DNA of 50,467 nucleotides, from the NCBI GenBank assembly GCA_017433975.1, contig JAFRGD010000030.1, positions 1 to 50,467 on the forward strand, read 5' to 3'. Every line of letters begins with the position of its first letter. Positions within the stretch are counted from its first letter, which is position 1. Shown piece by piece: positions 7,537 through 14,660 of the stretch. A program made the translations under genes and the position numbers. The notes beneath the pieces were generated by a model that worked only from the letters and a program-made list of their open reading frames with translations, was not told where the DNA came from and did no database searches. This DNA is from Mogibacterium sp. (GTDB lineage: Bacteria; Bacillota; Clostridia; Peptostreptococcales; Anaerovoracaceae).

Positions 7537-8349
7537 TCAATTGTAGAACACTTTAATATATTCGTATACCTTTTCGGCCCACTCCCAGATGTCTTTGCAG
7601 TCGTTCGGAATGAAATGGACTTTGGACTTCAGCTGCTCCGGGACATGCGGTTCCAGCGTCGCCCGGAATTCCTCCGGCGCTACGATCGCGTGCACCCATT
7701 CGCTCAGGACGACTTCATCCTTCACTTTCAGCGGCAGCACGCCTTCGAACGTCGCGCCCGGATGCTCGATCAGCTCATCATAGCGGAAAAAGAAACGGAT
7801 ACCCGGTCGGAACCCGACCGTCAGGTCCGTTTCGTCAGGCGCGCGTCCGAGGAGGCGCTCCATCACGAGCCGGTCCCCCGCCTGGCAGTTGCCCCACGCG
7901 AACATGATGTAGTCGAAGTAGTCCTCCGGGTCGTTCGCGGCGTTCCGGTCTTCCTTCTGCAGGTCGGCCGCGCTCATCCCCCGCGCCTGCACCGGCGAGA
8001 GCAGGCTGCCGCAGTCCAGGATCTTGACCGCGTTCTCGACCGATGTGGTGTGGCAGACAAAGTCCGTCATGCAGCCTTTATATTGCGGGCAGGCGGTGCA
8101 CTCCCGAATCGTCTCGGGCGGCGAAACGCGCATACCCCCTTCGTAAGGAATCTTGTACAACTCAATCAGATCGAGGATATCCGGTTCCGCCTCGATCTCG
8201 CATTCCCGCCCGTTCTCTTCCTCGTATTTCATGAAGTCGAGGACCGTCTGCATCTCCCAGCGCGTGATGTTGGGATAGTCGGACAGTTTCTTGTAAAAAA
8301 CGCCGTCCCAGCACTCGCTGATTTCAAAGTCGCCGATTTTGATGAGCAT
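7537..8349 (-). CDS. Unrecognised Cys-rich protein, possible ADP-ribosyltransferase-like fold
   Basis: 270 residues, soluble, no signal peptide or membrane helix. I do not recognise a characterised family. Four cysteines are grouped as C84-x2-C87-x5-C93-x5-C99, enough for a zinc or iron-sulfur site, followed at once by H100-T-T-S and an amphipathic VENAVKILDCGSLLS. That H-T plus helix-Gly pattern, with a later FFFRYDEL strand and EVVLSEWVHAIVAP, is reminiscent of DarT/Tpt1-like ADP-ribosyltransferase folds. This is a shape impression only. The Trp/Tyr-rich C-terminus (DCKDIWEWAEKVYEYIKVF) is distinctive. A GAGGTG-like ribosome site precedes the ATG. It is monocistronic and divergent from the alcohol dehydrogenase gene. 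Confidence 0.8.
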   Translation of the reverse strand: MLIKIGDFEISECWDGVFYKKLSDYPNITRWEMQTVLDFMKYEEENGRECEIEAEPDILDLIELYKIPYEGGMRVSPPETIRECTACPQYKGCMTDFVCHTTSVENAVKILDCGSLLSPVQARGMSAADLQKEDRNAANDPEDYFDYIMFAWGNCQAGDRLVMERLLGRAPDETDLTVGFRPGIRFFFRYDELIEHPGATFEGVLPLKVKDEVVLSEWVHAIVAPEEFRATLEPHVPEQLKSKVHFIPNDCKDIWEWAEKVYEYIKVFYN

Positions 8350-8393
8350 CTGGCACCTCCGATCAACGATGCACCATTTTCGTTAGCTTTTAT

Positions 8394-8402
8394 ATTATAC
8401 CA
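8394..8402 (-). promoter_or_regulatory. Extended -10 promoter of the Cys-rich protein gene
   Basis: On the minus strand TGGTATAAT, with no good -35 hexamer 17 bases upstream. Transcription would start near 8387, giving a leader of about 38 bases. Confidence 0.55.
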
Positions 8403-8480
8403 TCTTCGAAAGCCATACGGTTAAAAATACGTAAAAACTAGCATTGTCAACAATTTCACGTTTTCTTTTTGTTTTTGTTT

Positions 8481-8489
8481 TGGTATAAT
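8481..8489 (+). promoter_or_regulatory. Extended -10 promoter of the alcohol dehydrogenase gene
   Basis: TGGTATAAT preceded by a T-rich stretch without a clear -35. The inverted repeat ATTGT-CA-ACAAT lies about 45 bases upstream. The predicted start near 8496 gives a 31-base leader containing GGAGGGG. Confidence 0.6.
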
Positions 8490-8526
8490 ATACGCGATTT
8501 GTAAAATGTTATCTATGGAGGGGACC

Positions 8527-9699
8527 ATGGACCATAAATGTAATCTGCCGTTCGAGTTCGCCCTGCCGACCAGGATCGTGTACGGACCGGAATCGGTCAA
8601 GAGCCTGCCGGACGAGGTGCGGAGGATCAACGGCAAGAAACCGCTCATCGTGACGGACCCGGGAATCCGCAAGGCGGGAATCGATAAGATCATTACCAAG
8701 ATGCTGGACAACGCCGGCATCAGTTATAAATTGTTTTACAAGGTGGAAGCAAACCCGAAGGACGTGAACGTCGAAGCGGGGGCGCGCATCGCGCGGCTGG
8801 CCGGTACGGACTGCCTGATCGCGGTCGGCGGCGGCAGCCCGATCGACTGCGCCAAGGCGATCGGCGTGCTGCTCGCGCACGACGCGGAGTTCATCAAGCC
8901 GTACGAGGGCAAAACCGCGGCGACGCTGCCGAACCCGCCGCTCATCACCATTCCGACGACGTCCGGTACCGGGAGCGAGCTGACGTTTTCGGCGGTCATC
9001 ACGGACACGGCCAACCACTATAAGATGACGATCAAGAGCCCGTACACCGCTGCGACGACGGCGATCTGCGACCCGCTGCTCACGCTGTCGGTGCCGGCGG
9101 GCGTTACGGCGGCGACCGGCGTGGACGCGCTGACGCACTCGATCGAGGGCTTCACCGCCAACAATTCCGAGCCGATCGGAGACGCGATGGCGCTTTACTC
9201 GATCGAGCTGATTTCGAAGTATCTGGTGCGTGCGTACCGCGACGGGTCGGACATCGAGGCGCGGAGCAGCATGCTCATGGCGAGCATGCTCGGCGGCATT
9301 TCGTTCAGCCACTCGGACGTGGCGAGCGTGCATTGTATCGCGGAGGCGCTCGGCAGCATGTACGATCTGCCGCACGGAACCTGCAACGCGATCTTCCTTC
9401 CGTACATCATGGAGTACAACATGGATTATTGCGTGGACCGCTACGCGAGAGTGGCGACCGCGATGGGACTTTCGTGGGATACGCCGGAGGAGGGCGCAAA
9501 GAAAGCTGTGGAGTTTGTCAAGCAGCTCACGCGGGACGTGGAGCTCCCGACGTTCGCTTCGCTCAATCCGGACCCGGCGGACTTCCACAAGCTTGCGGTG
9601 ATGTCGTTCAAAAACGGCTCCAACGGCGACAATCCTCGGCCGATGACGGTCGAGGACTACGAAGCGGTTCTGAATATCGTTTATAAACAGGAGAGCTAG
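8527..9699 (+). CDS. Iron-containing alcohol dehydrogenase
   Basis: 390 residues from ATG 8527; GGAGGGG lies five bases upstream. An in-frame start at 8506 lacks a site. This is a group III (Fe-dependent) NAD(P)-linked alcohol dehydrogenase, cytoplasmic. The dinucleotide-binding domain carries VGGGSPIDCAKAIG (about 100-113). The metal domain shows GVDALTHSIEG (Asp and His ligands) and HSDVASVHCIAEALG...YDLPHG with two further His ligands. TIPTTSGTGSE is the family's phosphate-binding loop. The length matches the family. The substrate may be a short-chain alcohol/aldehyde, butanol-type or 1,3-propanediol-type; it cannot be decided from sequence. It stands alone, convergent with tcdA. Confidence 0.93.
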   Translation: MDHKCNLPFEFALPTRIVYGPESVKSLPDEVRRINGKKPLIVTDPGIRKAGIDKIITKMLDNAGISYKLFYKVEANPKDVNVEAGARIARLAGTDCLIAVGGGSPIDCAKAIGVLLAHDAEFIKPYEGKTAATLPNPPLITIPTTSGTGSELTFSAVITDTANHYKMTIKSPYTAATTAICDPLLTLSVPAGVTAATGVDALTHSIEGFTANNSEPIGDAMALYSIELISKYLVRAYRDGSDIEARSSMLMASMLGGISFSHSDVASVHCIAEALGSMYDLPHGTCNAIFLPYIMEYNMDYCVDRYARVATAMGLSWDTPEEGAKKAVEFVKQLTRDVELPTFASLNPDPADFHKLAVMSFKNGSNGDNPRPMTVEDYEAVLNIVYKQES

Positions 9700-9720
9700 C
9701 CGGTGACAGATACCGGAGGG

Positions 9721-10470
9721 TCAACGGAGGCCGGACAGGTCTTTGACGACCTCGCCGGCGAGGATCAGACCGGCGACCGACGGAACAAAAGCGATCGAAC
9801 CCGGCGCTGCCTTGGGATTTCCCGGGGCGGCGCCGTTTTGATTTGGCGCGGCGGAGTCCGGGCCGGCAGCGGCTGGCTGAGGCGGGATCGGTTCCTCGCG
9901 GGAGTAGACGACCTTGAGGGCTTCGATGCCGCGCTTGCGGCACTCGCGGCGCATGACCTTGGCGAGCGGACAGACGGACGTCTCGTAGATGTCCGCGACG
10001 CGGAAGGCCGTCGGGTCGAGCTTGTTGCCGGCGCCCATGGAGCAGATGATCGGGACGCCGGCGTCGCGGGCGCGCTCGATCAGGGCGAGCTTGCCGGAGA
10101 CGGTGTCGATTGCATCGACGACGTAGTCGTATTGGGTGAAGTCGAACCGGTCTGCGGTCTCCGGCAGGTAGAAGATCTGGTAGGTGGTGACCCGGCAGTT
10201 CGGATTGATATCCAGAACGCGTTCCCGGGCGACGTCGACCTTCGGGCGGCCGACGGTCGAGGTGAGGGCCACGAGCTGGCGGTTGATGTTGGTGACGTCG
10301 ACGACGTCTTTGTCGATCAGGTCGAGCGCGCCGACGCCGGAGCGGGCGAGGGCTTCGACGACATAACTGCCGACACCGCCCACGCCAAACACAGCCACGC
10401 GGGCCTGCGCGAGGCGGCCGACGGCGTCGCTGCCGATCATTAATTCTGTTCTCGCGAATCGGTTTTCCAT
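9721..10470 (-). CDS. tcdA: tRNA threonylcarbamoyladenosine dehydratase (TcdA/CsdL, ThiF family)
   Basis: 249 residues from ATG 10470. An ATP-dependent E1-like enzyme that cyclises t6A at position 37 of ANN-decoding tRNAs. The nucleotide-binding signature VFGVGGVGSYVVEALARSG stands near residue 27, followed by LIDKDVVDVTNINRQ. The family's SMGAGNKLDPT and VKVMRREC-like segment (here AKVMRRECRKRGI) lie at about 160-200, and YSREEPI follows. The upstream ATG at 10479 overlaps the -10 box, so 10470 is preferred. It ends 21 bases from the convergent alcohol dehydrogenase gene. An Ala/Pro-rich insertion near residues 205-225 is the only oddity. Confidence 0.9.
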   Translation of the reverse strand: MENRFARTELMIGSDAVGRLAQARVAVFGVGGVGSYVVEALARSGVGALDLIDKDVVDVTNINRQLVALTSTVGRPKVDVARERVLDINPNCRVTTYQIFYLPETADRFDFTQYDYVVDAIDTVSGKLALIERARDAGVPIICSMGAGNKLDPTAFRVADIYETSVCPLAKVMRRECRKRGIEALKVVYSREEPIPPQPAAAGPDSAAPNQNGAAPGNPKAAPGSIAFVPSVAGLILAGEVVKDLSGLR

Positions 10471-10477
10471 GGTTCCC

Positions 10478-10486
10478 ATTATACCA
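10478..10486 (-). promoter_or_regulatory. Extended -10 of tcdA lying against the start codon
   Basis: On the minus strand TGGTATAAT ends eight bases before the ATG at 10470. Initiation six or seven bases downstream would give an mRNA with essentially no leader. I see no other promoter between here and the hairpin at 10487-10515. Confidence 0.5.
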
Positions 10487-10515
10487 AAAAGAGGCTCCGG
10501 ATTGGAACCTCTTTT
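10487..10515. terminator. Bidirectional terminator-like hairpin
   Basis: Twelve-base arms AAAAGAGGCTCC / GGAACCTCTTTT with one mismatch and loop GGATT. T tracts lie on both strands. It separates tcdA from the redox cluster. No gene on either strand ends here, so its role is insulating or unknown. Confidence 0.55.
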
Positions 10516-10516
10516 A

Positions 10517-10602
10517 AAATCCGACACTTCGGCTGTGTTGTCGGATTTCAGAACGACCGGCGGTGTATGTCGGTTGTCGAATAAATCTTTTGAAGCTATG
10601 AT
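10517..10602 (+). promoter_or_regulatory. Promoter module, copy A, of the redox cluster
   Basis: A hairpin with 10-base arms AAATCCGACA / TGTCGGATTT (10517-10548) precedes TTGTCG (10574-10579), a 17-base spacer and TATGAT (10597-10602). The predicted start near 10609 gives a 50-base leader to the SDR gene at 10660. Bases 10572-10598 are identical to 12185-12211, and 10565-10587 recur inverted at 12090-12112. The shared sequence upstream of and between the promoter boxes is likely a common operator. Confidence 0.7.
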
Positions 10603-10659
10603 TTTCGTAGGAAAGTTCCGTCCCATTCGTATTTTGAGAGCATTTTAAGGAGGCAAACC

Positions 10660-11439
10660 ATGCAAATCAAAGATTCTGTCATCTGGATCACCGGAGGAAC
10701 CTCCGGCATCGGAAAAGGCATTGCTGAACTGATGGTTGAGAAGGGCGCGAAAGTTGTCATTTCCGGCCGTAATGAAGAAAAAGGCGCTGAGATCTGCGAA
10801 GCGCTTGGCAAGAACTGCGTGTTTATCAAGTGCGATGTAACTGACTTTGAGCAGATCAAAGCGGCTGCGCAGGCGGTCGTCGATCGCTGGGGCCGCATGG
10901 ACGTGGTGTGCAGCTTTGCCGGCGCGCCGTCGGTCTATCCGCTGTTTGGACCGGACGGAGAGCTGAATCCGAACGACGGCTTCCGCAAGGACATCAACGT
11001 CGACCTCATCGGTACGTATGATACGGTCCGCGTCGCGGCTTACCACATCAAGAAAAACGAGCCGAATGAATTCGGTGAGCGCGGCTGCGTCATCCTCTGC
11101 TCATCTCTTGCGGCGTTCTCCGGCAGCGGCAATTACCTCTTCGGATACAAGACGGCAAAAGAAGGCGTAAAGGCGCTCAACAGATGCTTCGCGGACGCCT
11201 TCGCACCGTTTGGCATCCGTTGCAACGCGGTCATGCCTGGCTTCATCCTCTCCGGCATCACGACCAACCCGGCGACCAACCTCGGCATCGACTCCGCGGG
11301 CGACATCCCTGGCCAGCAGTTCCCGACAAAGATCGGCAAGCCGTACAACATCGCCACGACGGTCGCGCACATGATCGAGAACGAGTTCATCAACCGCGCG
11401 GACTTCAGCGTCGATGCGGGACACATGAGCAGATACTAG
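10660..11439 (+). CDS. Short-chain dehydrogenase/reductase 1
   Basis: 259 residues, AAGGAGG before the ATG. Cytoplasmic NAD(P)-dependent oxidoreductase of the classical SDR family. The cofactor loop is TGGTSGIG (11-18), Arg37 at the end of beta-2 suggests NADP(H), the catalytic tyrosine motif is Y163-K-T-A-K167, and Ser148/149 supply the third residue. The usual NNAG motif is replaced by SFAG (85-88), and an extra loop of about 10 residues (GPDGELNPNDGF) follows, so the substrate pocket differs from routine ketoacyl reductases. The gene is driven by promoter copy A, ends at a strong terminator, and faces the membrane protein gene. It probably acts on the same compound as the genes at 13034-16622. 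Confidence 0.92.
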   Translation: MQIKDSVIWITGGTSGIGKGIAELMVEKGAKVVISGRNEEKGAEICEALGKNCVFIKCDVTDFEQIKAAAQAVVDRWGRMDVVCSFAGAPSVYPLFGPDGELNPNDGFRKDINVDLIGTYDTVRVAAYHIKKNEPNEFGERGCVILCSSLAAFSGSGNYLFGYKTAKEGVKALNRCFADAFAPFGIRCNAVMPGFILSGITTNPATNLGIDSAGDIPGQQFPTKIGKPYNIATTVAHMIENEFINRADFSVDAGHMSRY

Positions 11440-11459
11440 TCGAACCTTCGAGTCAAACA

Positions 11460-11486
11460 AAAGAGGCGCCGTCCGGCGCCTCTTTT
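11460..11486. terminator. Terminator between SDR1 and the membrane protein gene
   Basis: Arms AAAGAGGCGCC / GGCGCCTCTTT with loop GTCC and a T5 tract. Convergent genes flank it, so it probably acts in both directions. Confidence 0.85.
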
Positions 11487-11508
11487 TGACATCTTTATCC
11501 AGAGAATA

Positions 11509-12012
11509 TCACTCTGCTTTTGTTTCCGCTTCCGCCTTCTTCTGTCCTTTCTTTGCCAACGCGTCCAGGCCGTAGATGATCGCGGCCATGATCGCGACGC
11601 CGACCACATAGGCGATGGTGACCGGGACCACGTTCTCCTTGGTCATGACGCCAGGAACCTGCACGATGATATTGAAAATGACCATGGTAACCGCGTTCGC
11701 GATGAATTTGTTCTTCATTACGTCGAGGTTGACCAGGACGATGACGAGCACCAGGAAAATCGCTAGAATTACGCCGGAGCCGAGGGAGCTCGGCAGCAGG
11801 ACCTGGATGAAACCGAGCAGGATCGCGATGAGCCCGCCGACGGCGCGGATCCAGAAACCGTCTGTTTTGAGCGCGTAGCACTCGGAAGAAACGACGAGCA
11901 GAAGGATGAACGGCCACGTCGGCAGCCCGGCGATACCGTAAAGAATAATGATTGCAATGAGTATGACGAGAACGATGATGGAAACCGGCAATGCTTTCAA
12001 AAAGGCCTTCAT
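11509..12012 (-). CDS. Small multi-span membrane protein, function unknown
   Basis: 167 residues from the ATG at 12012; GAGGTG lies seven bases upstream, and longer in-frame starts lie inside the promoter. About five hydrophobic segments: residues 6-30, 32-47, 55-75, 78-95 and 125-150, with a Lys/Glu-rich cytoplasmic tail (LAKKGQKKAEAETKAE). Distinctive is PTWPFILLLVVSSECYALKTDG in the second segment. It recalls the small DUF1097/YcdZ-type membrane proteins, but I cannot confirm that. The promoter shares the module that drives SDR1, so it is probably co-regulated with the redox enzymes, perhaps as a transporter or permeability component for their substrate. That role is inference. Confidence 0.85.
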   Translation of the reverse strand: MKAFLKALPVSIIVLVILIAIIILYGIAGLPTWPFILLLVVSSECYALKTDGFWIRAVGGLIAILLGFIQVLLPSSLGSGVILAIFLVLVIVLVNLDVMKNKFIANAVTMVIFNIIVQVPGVMTKENVVPVTIAYVVGVAIMAAIIYGLDALAKKGQKKAEAETKAE

Positions 12013-12062
12013 GTTACACCTCACTTTCTGAACCTGGATGGCATACCAACGGAGTTTGCCTG

Positions 12063-12103
12063 TTGTGTAACACAATCATATCGGCGGATGATTTATTCGA
12101 CAA
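12063..12103 (-). promoter_or_regulatory. Promoter module, copy C (inverted), with start-site palindrome
   Basis: On the minus strand TTGTCG (12103-12098), a 17-base spacer and TATGAT (12080-12075). The predicted start falls inside TTGTGTAACACAA (12063-12075), a perfect odd palindrome and a candidate operator. Bases 12090-12112 are the exact reverse complement of 10565-10587. Confidence 0.65.
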
Positions 12104-12215
12104 CCGACATACTTTTGCATAAGTTGAGAAATCCGACACTTCGGCTGAAGTGTCGGATTTCGGTACGATTTCAATCGGTTGTTGGTTGTCGAATAAATCT
12201 TTTGAAGCTAAGATT
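12090..12215. repeat. Inverted promoter pair with central hairpin (copies C and B)
   Basis: The left arm 12090-12112 (minus orientation) and right arm 12185-12211 (plus orientation) carry the same GGTTGTCGAATAAATC core. Between them is a 14-base perfect stem, AAATCCGACACTTC / GAAGTGTCGGATTT (12130-12161), closely related to the hairpin of copy A. Copy B reads TTGTCG (12187-12192), 17 bases, TAAGAT (12210-12215) and points at the 3' end of the tetR gene. The whole looks like a 126-base divergent regulatory element or a miniature inverted-repeat element that spread promoters. Confidence 0.6.
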
Positions 12216-12255
12216 TGAGTAGGGAAATCCCGGCTTGATCAGGCGGTTTCCGCCG

Positions 12256-12870
12256 TCATTTCAACGGGTCTTCGGAAGGCCGTTCCACTGCTTTGTTGAC
12301 CGCATGCCCGAAGCCGTTCATGGCGATATCGTCGATGATGGCTGCCAGCTGTTCCGGCGGTAGCTTCATCCCTTCCTGCATCCACAGCAGGGCGACACGG
12401 TGGTGCGCGACGCAATAATACTCTGTAATGTAGTTCAGTTCCAGGCGCTGGTTTTCGCTCAGGTCCTCGTAACGGAGCCCTTTGGATTTGAGGATCGCCT
12501 GAATCAGCTGGTGCCAGTTCTCCATCGTATCCTGGAGCATGAACGAAATGAACTCGTCGGACGTCGGAAGGTTGAGGACCCGCTGCCAAAACTCTTTGCG
12601 GCGGTACACACTGCCCAGGACCTTGGCTGAAATCTGGGTCAGAAAGGCGGGGTCAATTCTGATTTTGCGCTGAACCGGTTCATTTACTTCCGTATGATAG
12701 ATCCAGTGAATCAAAGCCTGGATCGAATCGAAGTGATAGTAGAAAGTCGAACGGTTTACACCAACATGGTCGCAGAGCTTTTGTACTGTGATTTTGCGCA
12801 GCGGAACGGTTTTCGCGAGTTCTAGATATCCTGCAGCGATCCATTGGCGGGTACGGTCCGGTTTGGTCAT
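12256..12870 (-). CDS. TetR-family transcriptional regulator
   Basis: 204 residues from ATG 12870; AGGTGA lies five bases upstream. Residues 8-55 form the DNA-binding domain with the helix-turn-helix KITVQKLCDHVGVNRSTFYY, ending in the family's YYHF signature. Residues 60-200 are a helical ligand/dimer domain with no recognisable ligand motif. The gene lies inside the redox cluster, divergent from SDR2 and next to the shared promoter modules, so it is the obvious candidate to bind their common sequence and sense the cluster's substrate. This is inferred from context only. Confidence 0.92.
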   Translation of the reverse strand: MTKPDRTRQWIAAGYLELAKTVPLRKITVQKLCDHVGVNRSTFYYHFDSIQALIHWIYHTEVNEPVQRKIRIDPAFLTQISAKVLGSVYRRKEFWQRVLNLPTSDEFISFMLQDTMENWHQLIQAILKSKGLRYEDLSENQRLELNYITEYYCVAHHRVALLWMQEGMKLPPEQLAAIIDDIAMNGFGHAVNKAVERPSEDPLK

Positions 12871-12922
12871 GATCGTCACCTGCTTTCCAACGATAGCCCT
12901 TTGTTTATTTATTAACTATCTA

Positions 12923-12952
12923 ATTTTATCACTTCACTTTTCACTCTGTCAA
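12923..12952 (-). promoter_or_regulatory. tetR promoter
   Basis: On the minus strand TTGACA (12952-12947), 18 bases and TAAAAT (12928-12923). The spacer contains GTGAA repeated directly (GTGAAAAGTGAAGTGA), a possible binding site. The rest of 12871-13033 is AT-rich. No clear promoter for SDR2 is visible; GTTCGTATGAAC (13002-13013) is a short near-palindrome. Confidence 0.6.
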
Positions 12953-13033
12953 TTATGCCACAAAGGCATTAAAAAAAATAAAAAACGTTCGTTATTGTTA
13001 TTTGTTCGTATGAACCCGAAAGGAGGATTCAAG

Positions 13034-13792
13034 ATGTTTGAAGGCTATAAGGTAGTCATTACCGGAGCGACATCCGGAATGGGGCTGGCCGCAGCCAAAC
13101 AGCTGATCGCGGACGGCGCGACTGTCATCGCGATCGGAAGAAACTTCGCCAAGGTCGGCGATCTCGGTGACCGCTACATTCCATGTAAGTGCGAAGTCCG
13201 CGATCCTGAGCAGATCGAAGCGGCGGTCAAGTTCATCGACGAGACGTTCGGCGGCGAGCTCGATACGTTCATCAACGCGGCTGGCGCCGGCACAGGCCCT
13301 TACGGAGTCACGAACATTACCGCAGAGGCGTTCGACGCAGGCGTGAACATGCTGCTCCGCGCTCCGGTACTGTTCGGAAAAGCTCTCTATCCAATGCTTC
13401 TGAAATCGCCTCATAAGAACGGCAGCATCGTCAATATCTGCTCTGCTTCCGGCCACGCGATTTCCGGAGACAACATGATCTACAACATCAGCAAACACGC
13501 GCACATCCACCTGACCAAGCAGCAGGCGCAGCAGTTCATCGGCGTCCGCAGCAACTCCGTCAGCCCTGGCTTCATCGACACACCGATCTTTGCCGCTCCT
13601 GGAACAGATCTGGGTGAGGAGGCGATCGAGCAGATGTTCGCATTCGTCCGCTCCATCCTTCCAATTCCGCGCATCGGTACGCCGGATGAGGCGGCAGAGG
13701 TCATTCTCTTCCTCGCATCGGAAGACGCTATGTATCTGAATGGTGCGGACATTACCGTCGACGGAGGACTGGGAACGGTCGTATCCGGTTAA
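13034..13792 (+). CDS. Short-chain dehydrogenase/reductase 2
   Basis: 252 residues from ATG 13034, preceded by AAAGGAGG. Classical SDR: cofactor loop GATSGMG (11-17), R36 after beta-2, N81-A-A-G, Ser137, Y150-N-I-S-K154 with the standard 13-residue Ser-Tyr spacing, and PGFIDTP after beta-6. It closely resembles the following gene product: both share VGDLGD near residue 42 and the IPC.C segment, which suggests tandem duplication. It is the first of three co-directional genes with short gaps (SDR2, SDR3, flavoprotein). It probably reduces a ketone or oxidises a hydroxyl on the substrate of the flavoprotein; the direction is unknown. Confidence 0.93.
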   Translation: MFEGYKVVITGATSGMGLAAAKQLIADGATVIAIGRNFAKVGDLGDRYIPCKCEVRDPEQIEAAVKFIDETFGGELDTFINAAGAGTGPYGVTNITAEAFDAGVNMLLRAPVLFGKALYPMLLKSPHKNGSIVNICSASGHAISGDNMIYNISKHAHIHLTKQQAQQFIGVRSNSVSPGFIDTPIFAAPGTDLGEEAIEQMFAFVRSILPIPRIGTPDEAAEVILFLASEDAMYLNGADITVDGGLGTVVSG

Positions 13793-13853
13793 TCGGAAAT
13801 TCAGCTCTATGCAGTGATTAACGATTATTCAAATGTATAAGGAGGAATATAAA

Positions 13854-14594
13854 ATGTTAACAGGATATAAAGCACTGATCACCGGAGCCACTTCCGGAAT
13901 CGGTCTCGCGACCACCAAGGAATTCCTGGCGCAGGGCGCGACGGTCATCGGCGTGGGAAGAGACTTTACGAAGGTCGGCGACCTGGGCGATAAGTTTATC
14001 CCATGCGTCTGTGACGTAACCAAAGAAGAAGATATCGACAAGGCGGTCGCGCTGGCGGAAGAAAAGTTCGGCAGCCTCGACTCGCTGATCCTGAACGCCG
14101 GCGCCGGCATCGCTTCCACACCGGAGACCATCACCGGGGAGATCCTCGACTTCCACTACAACCTGCTGCTCAAGGCGAACGTACTCTTCGTTCAGAAGTG
14201 CGTTCCGCTGCTCCGCAAGAGCGAATCCGGCAACCCGAGCATCGGCATGACGGCTTCGGTCGCGGCGTTCATGGTTGACAATACGTTCCCGTACAACCTG
14301 ATCAAGAGCGCGGTCGCCAGCTTCTCGCGTCAGTGCGCGCAGCAGCTCAAGGGCATCCGCACCAACGCGATCTGCCCTGGCCTGATTCACACGCCGCTGA
14401 TGCCGGAGGAAGCCTGGGAGGCCCTCGGCACCGAGCAGGCGCTCCAGCAGATCCCGTCCCGCAGAATCGGTACGCCGGACGAGCCTGCCAAACTGTACGC
14501 GTTCCTCGCGAGCCCGAGAGCGAGCTACGTCTCCGGCGCGCTGGTCACCATCGACGGCGGCTGGCTCACCACGCACCCGAGATTCGACTACTAA
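13854..14594 (+). CDS. Short-chain dehydrogenase/reductase 3
   Basis: 246 residues from ATG 13854, with AAGGAGG upstream; 61 bases after SDR2. Cofactor loop GATSGIG (11-17), R36, L80-N-A-G, catalytic Y147-N-L-I-K151, with Ser135 twelve residues before the Tyr. It parallels SDR2 through residue 60 (GRDFTKVGDLGDKFIPC against GRNFAKVGDLGDRYIPC) but diverges in the substrate loop and the C-terminal half. Two related but non-identical SDRs beside one enoate-reductase-like enzyme fit sequential or stereospecific carbonyl reduction on one scaffold, as in bile-acid or steroid pathways. No substrate can be assigned from sequence. Confidence 0.93.
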   Translation: MLTGYKALITGATSGIGLATTKEFLAQGATVIGVGRDFTKVGDLGDKFIPCVCDVTKEEDIDKAVALAEEKFGSLDSLILNAGAGIASTPETITGEILDFHYNLLLKANVLFVQKCVPLLRKSESGNPSIGMTASVAAFMVDNTFPYNLIKSAVASFSRQCAQQLKGIRTNAICPGLIHTPLMPEEAWEALGTEQALQQIPSRRIGTPDEPAKLYAFLASPRASYVSGALVTIDGGWLTTHPRFDY

Positions 14595-14660
14595 AGGAAT
14601 CGACGATCGTCAGGAATCAAAAGGTACCCATAAATCAAACCAAACCTTTAGGAGGAAACA

